This document shows positions 37,176 through 48,441 of a stretch of DNA of 64,000 nucleotides, one piece after another. Each line of letters begins with the position of its first letter. Position 1 is the first letter of the stretch. The DNA lies in the NCBI RefSeq assembly GCF_010365805.1, contig NZ_CP048386.1, positions 496,001 to 560,000 of the forward strand. Reading direction: 5' to 3'. This DNA is from Spiroplasma sp. BIUS-1 (GTDB lineage Bacteria > Bacillota_I > Bacilli_A > Mycoplasmatales > Mycoplasmataceae). The notes below the pieces were generated by a model. That model saw only the letters and a program-made list of their open reading frames with translations. It searched no databases and was not told where the DNA came from. The position numbers were made by a program, and so were the translations under genes.

Positions 37176-37502
37176 TTATTTTTGAATTTTGATATATTCT
37201 TTTAACATATCTTCAAATTCTTGTGTGATGTAATCAGTTTCGTCTTTGATTACTTCTCTTCTTTTCAAAAGAACTTCGTTATAATACTTATTTAAAGTAT
37301 CAACAAAGTGTTGTTGATTAACAATTCTTGTTTGTAATACTCTATTATTATAATTATTTTCTTTTTCAAATTGTTGTTTCATTGACTCTAAAATAGTTTC
37401 TTCCATGTCTAAATAACTTCTAAAATCTTGTCTTTTGATTTTTTTTAAAGTCTTCACAGAAAAAAGTTTTTTTTCATTCTTATTTAAAAATTTCTCTAAC
37501 AT
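37176..37502 (-). CDS. Conserved hypothetical, helical
   Basis: 108 aa, soluble, highly charged and predicted all-helical (KKIKRQDFRSYLDMEETILESMK). No signal peptide or motif recognised. It lies just upstream of engB in the same direction (28 bases), so it may be co-transcribed with it. Confidence 0.6.
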   Translation of the reverse strand: MLEKFLNKNEKKLFSVKTLKKIKRQDFRSYLDMEETILESMKQQFEKENNYNNRVLQTRIVNQQHFVDTLNKYYNEVLLKRREVIKDETDYITQEFEDMLKEYIKIQK

Positions 37503-37554
37503 TTTATAAGTACCTCTTGACTATATAAAGTAATTATAAAACATTTTTATTCAT

Positions 37555-38112
37555 TTAAAAGTTTATTTTTAAGTTTAAAGCTTTTAAATAATCAAATAAC
37601 TTCCAATTATAATTGAGTCTTATTATATCTTCTAAGTCATTATCGTCTTTAAATGTAATGAAAATAGTTGTTCTTTTGAGATTATGACTAATCTCAACAA
37701 TTTTGTTTAATTCTATAACTTCATTATAAAGAACTAGTTTGTCTTCATATTGAAAAGCTACTAAAGAATTTTGTTTATTATTTAACAATATAATTATTGT
37801 AAATATTTGGATTGTATATATAAGGTAAAACAGTGTGAATAATTTGCTTAGTATTTTTATTTCGCTAAAAACTAAGCAACAAGTGAAAAACACTGTCATG
37901 AATATAAAAAATATTATGAATGAATAAAACATATAAAATTTAAAAAAATTAATTCACTTTGTGTTAACAAATTTGTTTTCTGGTCAGATTTTTTTCATCT
38001 TTCAGATCCTCTTATAAAAAGATGAAAAATAGAATGCTAATGCAATGGAAGTAATTATGACAAAAACAAATCCTGTAATAACACTACTAGTTAATAAACT
38101 AGATAGAGGCAT
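37555..38112 (-). CDS. Membrane protein with a possible PH-like domain
   Basis: 185 aa. Three hydrophobic segments near the N-terminus (residues ~8-30 and ~60-110), then a cytoplasmic beta-rich tail (KLVLYNEVIELNKIVEISH, TTIFITFKDDNDLEDIIRL) that resembles bacterial PH-like domains. Its ATG overlaps the end of the preceding gene by 14 bases. The domain suggestion is tentative. Confidence 0.6.
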
Positions 38113-38653
38113 GACTTTTCCCTTCTTTCTTAGAAATTTCATTTAGTGCCAGTAATAGGTCAAAGCCATATTCCTCTACACTATATTTATCGTCATTTAT
38201 TTCAAAAAAAATTAAAAAATTTCAATTTTTTTTGAAATATTTTAAAAAATAATGACATTTTACTAAATTTTCTACTTTATATTGTAAATATTTATCATTT
38301 AATCTGACCATAACTCTTTTATTTGTTACATAAATGCTACATTTTAAGTCAGATTCTTTTATTTCTTTTTTGTAGTTTTCTTTAGCTTTTTTGTTTTTAA
38401 TTTCAACTTTGTTTAACTTAACTTGATCGTTAAAGTAATAGGCTTTTTCTCCACTTGGTAAATCATAGTCTATTTTAACTTCTTGTAATTTAAAGTTTTC
38501 TTTTGCTTCTTTTAACTGTTTATTTACTTCATCGCTTTTTAATTTAAAGTTTTTATATTTATCTTTAAATATTAAAGCTAAAAGACCAGTTATAAGAGTT
38601 GCTAGCAATCAAATAGAAACTATTATGATAACCATAAGATCTTTGCTATTCAT
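38099..38653 (-). CDS. Single-pass membrane protein with possible PH-like domain
   Basis: 184 aa. One N-terminal anchor (LMVIIIVSIWLLATLITGLLALI), a coiled-coil linker (DEVNKQLKEAKENFKLQE), then a beta-rich domain with IYVTNKRVMVRLNDKYLQYKVENL, similar in feel to PH-like domains. Overlaps the next gene, implying a two-protein membrane complex. Function unknown. Confidence 0.6.
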
Positions 38654-38732
38654 ATTAAAAACCCCTTTTACTTTTTTTATTATAACAATTAAAAGTTTTA
38701 ATAAAACCCTTTAAAAATAATTGTTAGATTAA

Positions 38733-38759
38733 AAAAAAGAGATCAAAATTGATCTCTTA
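38733..38759 (-). terminator. Terminator
   Basis: AAGAGATCA/TGATCTCTT hairpin with minus-strand T8. Confidence 0.85.
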
Positions 38760-38762
38760 TAA

Positions 38763-39350
38763 TTAAACATCAAATCTAGAAAATTGTATTTCTAAACCTT
38801 TTAAGAACGCTTGACGCTCTTCTAAAGTTGACTCACCAATACTTTTGTATGTTTCAATAATTGGGTTGTATAATCCCATTCTTCTTAAAACTTGTGCTGT
38901 TAGAGCATCAGTTTGTTTTTTTGATTGGTTTGTAATGATATCTCACATGTTTCCAAGTGATGTTTCAATTACAAATGTTTTTTCAATGTTAATTGATGGT
39001 TTTCAATCCACTGGATTGTCACCATCTTTGATAAGTGTTCCAATAAACACTCTATCAAAGAATCCTTTTAAAATAGCTGGCATTTCAAAGAAAATTATTG
39101 GATAGACAAATACTATTTGATCACAATCATTTTGTAGAACATCAATAAAGTGTTCTAAGTTTGGATCATATTGAGCATATCCAAATGCTTGAAATTCTTC
39201 TTTTGTAATAACTGGGTTGAAGTTCATTTTATTTAAATCTCAAACTTCATATTCTTTATTTGCTTTTTTTAATCCTTCAATAACAGAATCTGCAATCGCA
39301 TGATTGAAGCTTTCTGGTTTTGGATTAGCAATAACTATAACTGTTTTCAT
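38763..39350 (-). CDS. Flavodoxin-fold NAD(P)H oxidoreductase
   Basis: 195 aa. N-terminal VIVIANPKPESFNHAIADSV is the FMN phosphate-binding loop of the NQO/KefF/MdaB family, and VFVYPIIFFEMPAILKGFFDRVF is the second flavin-contact motif. A cytoplasmic quinone or azo reductase is the likely activity. Monocistronic. Confidence 0.85.
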
Positions 39351-39443
39351 TTATTTACCCCTTTGTCTTATTTATATAATAATACACTTTTTAGAGGGTA
39401 AAAAAAAGTAAATAAAGCAATGTTTAAGCATTTTTTAGAAAAT

Positions 39444-39476
39444 AAAAAAGAGATAAGCTTTTAACAAATCTCTTTT
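39444..39476 (-). terminator. Terminator
   Basis: AAAAGAGAT/ATCTCTTTT hairpin after the secreted protein gene at 39514. Confidence 0.75.
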
Positions 39477-39513
39477 ATAATTTTCATATTAAATTAATTT
39501 TATTCTTGAAGAA

Positions 39514-40293
39514 TTAACAGCAAATAATAGTTTTTACAAAAACAAAGTTAACTCGGAAAGCTCCAGTGACACCTCTTCTTTTCCCTTCACTAGTTGCATA
39601 AAAAATAGTTGAAAGTCCAATTTTTGAACCTGGTTCCATTTTCTCATAATCTTCTTCTGTGAATGTTTGTCCATCAGAAAGTTTTGTTGCATATAATGGA
39701 TTTCCAACACTTTCAGGACTACCAAAAGTTGGATACCTAGTAAATTCACCAATAATAGGTCAAACTATACGACCTCTTAAGGCTCCAACTATTTTGTCTG
39801 CTTCTCAAATTTGTTGCACAACAACTCCAGCAAATAAATTTTCATAAATTTCTAACTGTAAAGATTCATGTACCATTTTGAAGATATAATTCATTTCTCC
39901 ATATACACCTTTTTCAAACCCTGACTCAGTTGCAACTAATGTAACTTTAATGAAAGTTGTTCCAGCTCCATTTCGTCCCAATACATCTGCGTCAGTTAAA
40001 TCTCTATTTTCATTCATATTAAATGATGATACTATTTCAAGATCTGGTCAATCAAGTTGAATACCAGAAGCTTTATTAATGATAGTCATCGCATGTGCTA
40101 ATGCTGTAAGTTCAAATAAATATAAATTTTCTTGTTCATAATCATATCTTTGTGTTCTTACAGTACCATTTAAGGCACTTATATCAAATCCTTGTTTTGC
40201 TACATTATTTAAATTTATTACATTTTGACTCAACGGCATAGCTGCTGATGAAGTCAAAGATAACGAACCAATTAAACTTAGTAGTTTTAACAT
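39514..40293 (-). CDS. Secreted protein with duplicated module (family member 2)
   Basis: 259 aa. Signal peptide MLKLLSLIGSLSLTSSAAMP, no lipobox. Two copies of a module seen in other members: first DLTDADVLGRNGAG then SGFEKGVYGEMNYIFKMVHE; second TFTEEDYEKMEPGSK then SEGKRRGVTGAFRVNFVF. It ends in ICC, an odd double cysteine. Expressed from a promoter followed by the G-rich leader. Role on the cell surface is inferred from the signal. Confidence 0.8.
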
Positions 40294-40302
40294 ATAATAA
40301 TT

Positions 40303-40336
40303 ACCTTTCTTTCGACAATCCCACCCTACCAACCTT
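40303..40336 (-). promoter_or_regulatory. G-rich leader element, copy 2
   Basis: AAGGTTGGTAGGGTGGGA (G-run 40320-40334), then TTGTCGAAAGAAAGGTAATTATT before the ATG. TATAAT-like boxes lie about 40 bases upstream. Confidence 0.75.
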
Positions 40337-40453
40337 TTAAATTGATACTTATTTAGTTTTTTGATAATTATATTTTGATTATACAAATCATAATATATAA
40401 AGGTTTTTAGTGATAAAAGATAAAAAAATTTTAATAAAGACTTTTTAGAAAAT

Positions 40454-40478
40454 AAAAAAAGCACTTAATAAGTGCTTT
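40454..40478 (-). terminator. Terminator of the large surface-protein operon
   Basis: AAAGCACTT/AAGTGCTTT hairpin with T7 on the minus strand. Confidence 0.85.
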
Positions 40479-40484
40479 GATTAA

Positions 40485-43138
40485 TTATTTTTTAACATTC
40501 TTTTTAACATTTTGAAGTCTTGATTCTAGTTGAGGATCTTTTTTGTTTGGAGATCTTGTTCCAGATTTTTTAGAATCTCAGTTATTTAAAACTGGATCTG
40601 TATCTTCAACTTTTCCTTCATTGATTCAAACGTATTTTGATTCATAGTCTGGATCATTTAATTTATCTAAGTTATATTCTAACTCTCTTTCAAATAATCC
40701 ACTTCTAACAATACCTTTGTCTCTTGTTATTTTAGCTGTTTCTGTTTTTTTAGCTTTTGCCACTGCATGTTTATCAGCTGCAATAGCCGCATATCTTGGT
40801 TGACGTTTTTGGAATTCACTTCTGAAGAATTTTCATCAAATGAAGTAACCAAATCCTGATAACAATAATACTAGTAATACTAATAATAAAATTAGTAATC
40901 ATAGTGGGAATGGTTTTGGTGTAAAGATTGTTAATTTTGTAGTAATTGGAGTAATTGTAACTCCAGCTCTTATTGGAGTTGCGTTAATTGTTAAATCAAC
41001 TGCTTCTCCAGATTTTCCACCAGTAATTATTATGTAACCATCTTTATATTCAGCTGTTGCTTGAGAAGAGTTTGAACCACCTTCTGCATAAGAGTTTGAT
41101 CCAACATTTACATTAATTGCAGAAAACATGTGTGCATTTTCTACTTTAAATTTCTCTTCTTTTCCTTCTTTAACTTTTACACTTGAACCCAATCCTTTTA
41201 CAGATATGGTTGGTGAGTAAGCTGTTAATGAAACACTTGCCTTAGTTTCATAACCTTTTCCTAAGTCAAATCCAGTACTTACTTTTCCTGAGTTTTTTAC
41301 TTTTAATTTAACTGTTGTATCAGTTCCGTTAGGGGTAACATCTGCTATTTCTAAACCTTTTGCATTTTTAAGGTTTACAATTCCATTAAAGTTTTTTAAA
41401 GTATAGTCAAATGTTTCACCCACAAATGCACCTTTAACAATTTCTTCACTAGCTGCTGGAAGTTCTCCTTCAACAACTACATTTCCAAAACTTGAGAAAT
41501 TTAAATCAATTTCTTTGCTTGTTGACATTCCACTTGGTAATAATAAACCATCTTTTGCTTTAATGTTTATTTTAACTGAAGTAGTAGTTCCACTTAAGTC
41601 TATTTGTTGTTGTCTTTCAACTTTAAGATTTCCTCCAAGTTGTTTATCAACATCATCATAAACTTTTGTTAAGTCATCTCCACTTATAATTGCATGTTGA
41701 ACTCTAACACTTGTTGATATTGAATCATTTGATCCAACTTCAAAAATATATTTATCTGAGTTAGATACTTTTAAACTATTTCCTGATTTAACAAATGAAC
41801 CTGTTAAATCAATGTTCATTTCTTTATATCAGTTATTAAAGTTTGAACTAGTATTTAAAGTTTCGAATTTTTTTTCATCAGGTAAAAGTTTATAAGCTTC
41901 ATTCAAGTTGATTTGACCATTTGATCCTTCAACTAAAGCTTCCGCTGCTTGTTTTCTTGAAGCTGCTGCATTAATACTGTTTTCTAAAGCTTTTGTTACA
42001 TTTATTGTATTTTCTGCAACTCAACCTCTTGAATAACCTATACTGCTTCTATCGTCTTTTAAATAGTAAGTTCCGTTTTGTGTTTTATAAGAAGTTGTAA
42101 ATGAAAGATCACCATCCGCTATTGAAGATTCAAGAGTCAATTTATCTTTTGTATCATCATTTATTCCTGAATAAACTTGAATACCTTTTTCAGATGTTAC
42201 TTCAATTTTATCCCCATTAATTTTCATGTTAGATATTTCTTTTACTTCATCTACAGTTTTATAAAGTCACTCTTCTTTTAAAGCAAAATTTTTATTTAGT
42301 TCGTCATTTTGTATTTTATATATCTTATTTCCAACAGAAACAAGAATATTATTATTATCGAACTTTTCAATACCACTTGCGTTTTTAATATTTAAATCAG
42401 TTGCAACACTACTATTACCAGACTTAGATACTTTAACAAGATTTGGATTTGTTTTTTTGAATTTAAAACAAGTAAATTTGTTTCATCATCTCCAAAACTC
42501 ATTATTTTTCTTTGTTGCTCATCAAAATCTAAAAAATTAGATAAAACATTTTCATGTAATGCTTTCTTTGAGAAAAAGTTATATATAGATGATGTACTCC
42601 CATCAGAGAAAATAATATATCCATTTTCTGAATCAAAATAAGTTGATTTTGGAGTTGAGGTTGTTAATTGGAATTCATCTTGTACCTCCAACTTAGAAAT
42701 ATCTCTAGAAGATTTGAAAAATTCTTCATTTAAAACTGTCTTACTTTTGTACATTAGCATATTTCCTTGTGAAAAATATGATACATAAAGTTCATTTTTA
42801 TATATTAAAATTTGGTTATATACAACTCTGTAAGGTTTTTCTAAACCGGTTATAATTTCTTTTTTTTCTATTTTTCCTTCACTATTTGGTAGATAAACAT
42901 AAACACTTTTTTGATCTGCCACCATAATATAATCAAAATCAATATCTTCATACTTTCCAGACCAAACAGCGAAACTTTCTCCTGTTTTAACAAGATCTTT
43001 CAAGTAATCAGAACTTGATCATAAAGAAGTTTCAAGATTTTGATAGTTTTGATTTTCATTAATACTAAATGCAGAAACACTTAAAGTAACAGGTACAGAT
43101 ATACTTAATGTTCCTAAAATTGTCAATAATTTTTTCAT
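40485..43138 (-). pseudogene. Large membrane-anchored surface protein, frameshifted at an A7 tract
   Basis: Would encode about 884 aa if one A were added at 42452-42458 (A7 on the minus strand); the reading frame shifts there from one long open frame to another with no gap in homology-like character. N-terminal signal MKKLLTILGTLSISVP, then a region with repeated beta-strands (YIMVADQKSVYVYL) resembling a propeller, several 70-90 residue beta-domains, and a C-terminal membrane anchor LLILLLVLLVLLLLSGFGYF with a basic cytoplasmic tail. Follows the 43161-45950 gene by 22 bases, so the two are one operon. Either phase-variable, decaying, or a sequencing error. Confidence 0.75.
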
Positions 43139-43160
43139 ATAAAATTATCCTCCCTTATAC

Positions 43161-45950
43161 TTATTTTTTATTTTTTTCTTCTCTACGTTTAGCTTGTGCA
43201 ATTTTTGCAGCTTCTTTACCTACAGCTGATTTATAGAATCGTTTACGTGAAATGAATCATGTTGACATTATTAAAAGAATAATAATTGACATTCCACCAA
43301 ATGCTAAAACAGGTGTAACTCATCTAGGCATTGAACTTGGAGCTTTTAATCCGTAAATTGTAACTTCAATAGTTATATAATTAAATCCATCAATCTGTGA
43401 AGACTCTATTAAAGGGTTTTTACTATACTCAAAAGCTCTGTCAAACATTCTAACAGTTAACTTTGAACTATTTGCAGATAAGTTATAATTTTTATTTTCT
43501 ATAATATCCAAACCAATACCCGGATCTAATAATCTATGTTTATTTAGCCTTCTTTGAATTTGTTTTAAGTTTTTTTCTCCAGATAAACCTTTAGTTTCTG
43601 TAGTTAGTCCAATACCATTAAATTGTAAATTTTGAACTTCCTTAACTTTTGAATTTAAATCGATCTTATTTACTATGTTATCTTTTTTACCAAAATCATT
43701 ATCTTTTATATTCATTTTAACTTTTAACTTTGGAAGATTTATAAATTCTTCACCAGAACCAATAAATAAGAAATCATTACTTAATTGAGAATCTTTTGCT
43801 TTAGGTCTCAACTTTATTCCTTCAAGTGTGTAAAATCCAGATTCAGGATCAGGTAAAACATTACCGTTTGTAAAGCCTCATCCAGAATCTCAACTATCAA
43901 GTTCCTCAGAGTTAGAGTATCAATCATTTATTTCTCATACATCATCAAACTCTTTTCATAGAATTTCATTTTCAAATCCAGATAATTTTTCTAAAGAGTC
44001 TTGAATAGAATTATAAACTCAACCAATCATACTATTGTAATCATCAAAAGACACCTCATGTCCATCTTCTCAAGGGAATCACAAATCAGTATTTGATAAA
44101 TCAAATCTATTTATATAATTTGTAGTTGAAGATTGTAAAAATGAATTTCTAAATCTTGAAGTGTTAGATGATTCTATATTGCTAATAGTTACATTTCCGC
44201 TTTCTTGAATTTGACCATATCTATTTTCAGGTATTAAATTACTATCTGTAATTTCAATATTGTAATCAGTACCCAATTTAGAACCTGCAAATATATCTCT
44301 AATTTTTTGTTGAGATATGATTGGATTTTTAACTTTACTTTCAGGACCTTTTTCATCAAAACCTCTTAAACTATAAGAAAGCTGATTTTTAAAATCATCA
44401 ACATAATCCTGTCTTTTATCAAAATTTCTATTAGCATTATAATAAAATGGATTTGTTTGAAGAGTTTTTAAATCTAATTTTTCAAAAACTTGAGAAGTAT
44501 AAATTGGTTCATTATTTTCAATTATATTCTTGAAAGAATATTCTAGTTTATCCCCAGAATAAACAATACTATTATTTAGAATAGAAATACCAGGTTTTCC
44601 AATTATGTTCAATGGAGAATCTAAAAATAATATTTTTCTAGCAACTCCTCCAGAAATCATGTTTTGAGGGTTTTTGTAAGAATACTGATAAATAGATTGG
44701 TTGGTAGTAACTACAATATTGTAATTTCTATTTATTTCATCATAATATGAATAAAATCCATTAACACCTTTATCTTCATAGACATCCTTTTCTTTATATT
44801 TTTCTGTAAATTTTTGAGGAAGTAATTCAAAAAGTTTAACCATTTTATTTCCATCCATATAATAAATTGCTTCTTCATTATTTGAATCAGTTGCCGCAAA
44901 AATAGTTTGTTGAGAATCGCCAGAACCTCTATGATCAGTGTTTGTAATATAAGTTATTTCTTGTTTATCAAAGTTAGTAATAACATTATTTATAGGATCT
45001 TGACCTTTCACTATACTATAAGAATAAAAATCAGCACCTGACATAAAGTTTAAAGTAACTTGATTATCATTACCAAGTGAAAAATTTATATTTCTAGGGT
45101 TAGTAGGTATTGATGGAAGTTCTTGAGTCATCACTTTAACATTTCCCATTCTCGAAGAATCAAGGTTACCATTAGTATTATTTTCTGTAAAACAGTCATT
45201 TAAATCATAACTTGTCACAAAATATTTACTTTCAGATGTGAAAAACATATAAATATGATTATCTTTACTTGAGTCATTTAATTGTCTTGTTGGTGCATAA
45301 ACCTTCAAAACCTGAGCAGATTCACTAAATTCATTCGGCATGTCAAGTTGTAATTTTTTATCTTTGTTAACAGCATCAGGCTCTATATCTAGTATATTTA
45401 TTTTTTTATTTTTACCCACATTATTATCAGCGTATGCTAAATATTTTGTTTTATAATCTTTACGCCCCAATCTGTTATAAATAGATGAAAAAGCTGTAGT
45501 TGATGCATTGTATGAAGTTTCAGAAGTTGAAACATCACTTTCAACACTAACATAACCATCATTTTTATCATTTTTAATTATAAATGACTTTAAATTTTCA
45601 CCTGAACCATTAGTTGCAGATACGGCCATATTATATATAACCTCTTCTTTACCACTATTAGGATCAGAGTATTTAAAGATTGCTAAATTCTTTTTTAAAA
45701 AACTAGCATCTTTACCTTGCGCTTCTTTCATCAAACCAATTCCATAGTTTTTATTTCTTTTTGCATTTAGATTATATTTTTCATTTTGTTCATCGTTTCC
45801 AGTAGCTAAGTTAAAAGTATCACTGTCAACACCTTCAAGTTTTGTAGTTCTTTCGCCAAACATGTTTAAAACACCAGTTTGTTCTGCTAATAAAGCAACT
45901 GGTTGAGCTGATACAGTAATTCCTCCTAATAAAGTCAATAAAGTTTTCAT
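43161..45950 (-). CDS. Large membrane-anchored surface protein
   Basis: 929 aa. Signal sequence MKTLLTLLGGITVSAQPVAL without a lipobox. The first ~600 residues are acidic and asparagine-rich with repeated beta-strand patterns suggesting a propeller-like or adhesin ectodomain. A Trp-rich segment follows (WEFDDVWEINDWYS-type, residues ~660-700), then a stalk, and a C-terminal single membrane span (WVTPVLAFGGMSIIILLIMS) with a basic tail. First gene of a two-gene operon with the frameshifted partner, which has the same anchor layout. Not related to known lipoproteins that I recognise. Confidence 0.8.
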
Positions 45951-46099
45951 ATTTTTAATTTCCTTCCCTAGTTTTTTCCTGATATAAATTACTATTTTTA
46001 ATAGTTCCTTTATGCCCATAAGGGCATAAACTACAAAAATATTATAGAGAATTTTAGAGAAAAAAGGTATATAAAAGATTAAAAATATTTAATTACTTG

Positions 46100-46140
46100 A
46101 AAAAAAAAAAAAAAAAAAAAAATCAAAATTATTTGATTTT
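46100..46140 (-). terminator. Terminator with a T23 tail ahead of the surface-protein operon
   Basis: AAAATCAAAT/ATTTGATTTT-like hairpin (46119-46140) and 23 T on the minus strand (A23 at 46100-46122). It ends the 46172-46696 transcript and lies about 55 bases upstream of the TATAAT that serves the surface-protein gene. Confidence 0.8.
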
Positions 46141-46171
46141 AATATCAGTAAATACATTTACTTAAAGTAAC

Positions 46172-46696
46172 CTATTTAGCCACTTTCTTTTTATCTTCGT
46201 AAGTATCAACACTTGTTTTAGCACTAATTAATCCAAAAATTGAACCAACTGTTAATAATCCACCATTTAAACCAATAAACACTATTAATAAACCTAAAAG
46301 TAAGTTTAAAACAGGATCTTGTTTATGAGTTGAGTTAAATATAATAATTGGCAATAAAGAAACTATAAACAAACCAATACCCATCCCTAAAGCTAAAAAA
46401 TAACCAATTCTTTGTTTATAACTTTTTCTTGAGTTAATTAAAACTAAGTTAAAGATTAAAGCACCATATGCTATTAAACAAATTATCAATACAGTTCAAC
46501 CAATTGAATTTATAGTTGATAAACCTGATTCACTTACTTGTGTAAGTCATTCACCTAATCTATTTAAAAGTTCATAACCTTTATTTACAAGATCTTTTAA
46601 AGATATCATGATAATTGAAAAAACCATTACAGGCATTAAAGTTGCTAACAATAAATAAATACTTACATGTGATAGAGTTTTTGAAAATCTAATCAT
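46172..46696 (-). CDS. Four-TM membrane protein, unknown
   Basis: 174 aa. Hydrophobic segments near residues 10-32, 60-80, 95-115 and 125-150, with a short basic tail (YEDKKKVAK). The last gene before the T23 terminator. No family recognised. Confidence 0.65.
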
Positions 46697-46758
46697 ATTT
46701 TTTTCTCCTATTAATTTTTAAGTACCTTAAACAACATTTAAAAGTATACTATTTTGAG

Positions 46759-46787
46759 AAAAAAAATAAACTCATGAGAGTTTATTT
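46759..46787 (-). terminator. Terminator
   Basis: AAATAAACTC/GAGTTTATTT hairpin with minus-strand T6. Confidence 0.8.
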
Positions 46788-46797
46788 GATTGATTTT

Positions 46798-47589
46798 TTA
46801 TCTATATGTAATAAATAAATTAAGTTTAGCACTTCCAAATATACCTTTTGATTTTCCATAATCATTAGGTCTTACATAAATATGAGTAACCATTAATTCG
46901 TTTTCATTTATAGCTTTATCTATATCTTCTTGAGTTAATAATCTATTTGTGTTTGTTTGTTCATCCAAAGTATAAAGTGGACTAAATTCTAAACCAAATA
47001 ATGCAAAGTAAAGTGCAGTATAAGGATCATATGCCTGTATTGTTTTTGAAAGTGATCATTGTGTTAGTTCTGTTAAACTTTCAAGCTCACCTTCATCTTC
47101 TTTTTGAGCTCTTCTAAATAAGCTGATTTCATTAAGTTGGTTTAAATCACCTGGATGATGGTGAATTGTTGAATAATATGTTGCATTTCCAATTAAATTA
47201 TTTGCAATACCTTCTTGACTTGCTTTTATTTTAATTTCTCAAGTTTCTTTATTAGCTCCATTTGCACCCTCAATATCAACATCTTCTATATCTCTATTAT
47301 CCATTACACTTTTAATTGAAATTACTTCAATTCAACTTTCTTCAATAAAGATGTTGTGACTTTTTTGTAGTTCTTTTTTAATTAAAGCAGGTATTAATAA
47401 AGTTTTGTAGCTATCAACTCCAAAGTTGAAATATCCCAAATTCTCTGTGACAGCATAGCCATTTAATACTGACAAATTATAACTTTCTTCTTGTTTTTCT
47501 TTTAATATATTATTTGTGTTAATCACAACAGGTGCAACACTTGTTGTGGTCATTGACAATGATGCGATTAAACTTAGTAATTTTATCAT
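46798..47589 (-). CDS. Secreted protein with duplicated module (family member 3)
   Basis: 263 aa. Signal MIKLLSLIASLSMTTTSVAP. Module copy one: DIEDVDIEGANGANKETWEI then EGIANNLIGNATYYSTIHHH; copy two: LLTQEDIDKAINENELMVTH then YGKSKGIFGSAKLNLFITYR at the C-terminus. The histidine run HHHP sits after the first module. Shares the G-rich leader. Function unknown; extracellular. Confidence 0.82.
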
Positions 47590-47600
47590 TATATTTTATT

Positions 47601-47632
47601 ACCTTTCTTTCTTAACCCACCCAACCCACCTT
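47601..47632 (-). promoter_or_regulatory. G-rich leader element, copy 3
   Basis: AAGGTGGGTTGGGTGGGTTAAGAAAGAAAGGTAATAAAATATAATG is the stretch in full up to the ATG; the G-run is 47616-47630 and the TATAAT (ATATATAATATT) is about 40 bases upstream. Confidence 0.75.
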
Positions 47633-47740
47633 TAAAAATTTATATTTATAAAGTTATTGGTAATTTGCAAATATTATATATTTCATGTTTAATAAATAAT
47701 TTTGTTTGTTAAATACAAAAAATATTTAGAAAAAAACGCA

Positions 47741-47930
47741 AAAAAAAGCCCAGAGCGAACTCTGGACTAAAACTATTTAAGGGTAAAATAATTTTAAATT
47801 TAACAACTTGAATTGTTCTAGGTACTTATTTGCTTTTATTCAAAGCTCTTACAAGTAGCATTAACTTGTAGTTTCCTGATCCCACCCTTACACCCTTTAT
47901 TTTTTTCTAGAAAAAAATAACTGGAAACTT
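47741..47930 (-). ncRNA. Candidate structured RNA with an orphan G-rich leader motif
   Basis: On the minus strand: a promoter (TTGGTT 47961-47966, 18-base spacer, TATAAA 47937-47942), an AGTTTCC (47923-47929) that can pair with GGAAACT (47870-47876), a perfect 10-base hairpin with CTAG loop (47897-47920), a G-rich run GGGTGTAAGGGTGGG (47881-47895), a further ACAAGT/ACTTGT hairpin, and a strong terminator with a TTCG loop (47748-47767) and T7. Only an 11-residue ORF (47826-47861, MLLVRALNKSK) exists. The G-run echoes the leaders of the six secreted-protein genes. Not a class I recognise. Confidence 0.65.
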
Positions 47931-48217
47931 GGAGATTTTATATTATTGATATCTAATAAAAACCAATACCTTTTTTGGACTAATTCATTTTTATTCCCTG
48001 TTTTTTATTTTTGAAATATTACACTTTCGCAAGCGATTTATGTATTGCTTACAAATGTTATTATCAATTATTAATAAAAATAATCAACAACAATAGTTCA
48101 ACATAAAAATTTTTTTAAAATTCTATAATTATTTTAATTTTATCGATTCAGACCATAAGTGAGCATCTTTGTAATATAAAACAATTGAAATTATTTTATA
48201 TATTTGATATATTTATA

Positions 48218-48441
48218 TTGTAACTAATTTGTTTACAAGTTAGTTACGCGTTGTTGTAAGCCCTCCCAAAGTTTATAATAACTAGGGATATATGAACATT
48301 ATCGATTTCGATAAAACTATTTGTTAGAGAAGTATATATACATCTATCAGTTAATAGTGAATAAGATAATGTAATATTTTCCCTATAACGCAAATTGCAG
48401 ATTAAATTACTTGTTGTCTCTTTCTAAGAGGCAACTTTTTT
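48218..48441 (+). ncRNA. Candidate structured RNA with C-rich loop
   Basis: Plus-strand promoter TTGAAA (48185-48190), 17-base spacer, TATATT (48208-48213). The RNA starts with a GTAACTAA/TTAGTTAC hairpin, then nested long-range stems: GCGTT (48248-48252) with AACGC (48387-48391); TAGGGA (48283-48288) with TCCCTA (48380-48385); ACATTATC (48296-48303) with GATAATGT (48365-48372); ACTATT (48316-48321) with AATAGT (48353-48358). A side hairpin (48250-48259 with 48273-48282) exposes the loop GCCCTCCCAAAGT. It ends in GTTGTCTCTT/AAGAGGCAAC plus T8 (48411-48441). The rod shape recalls 6S RNA, but I cannot assign a family. Confidence 0.7.
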
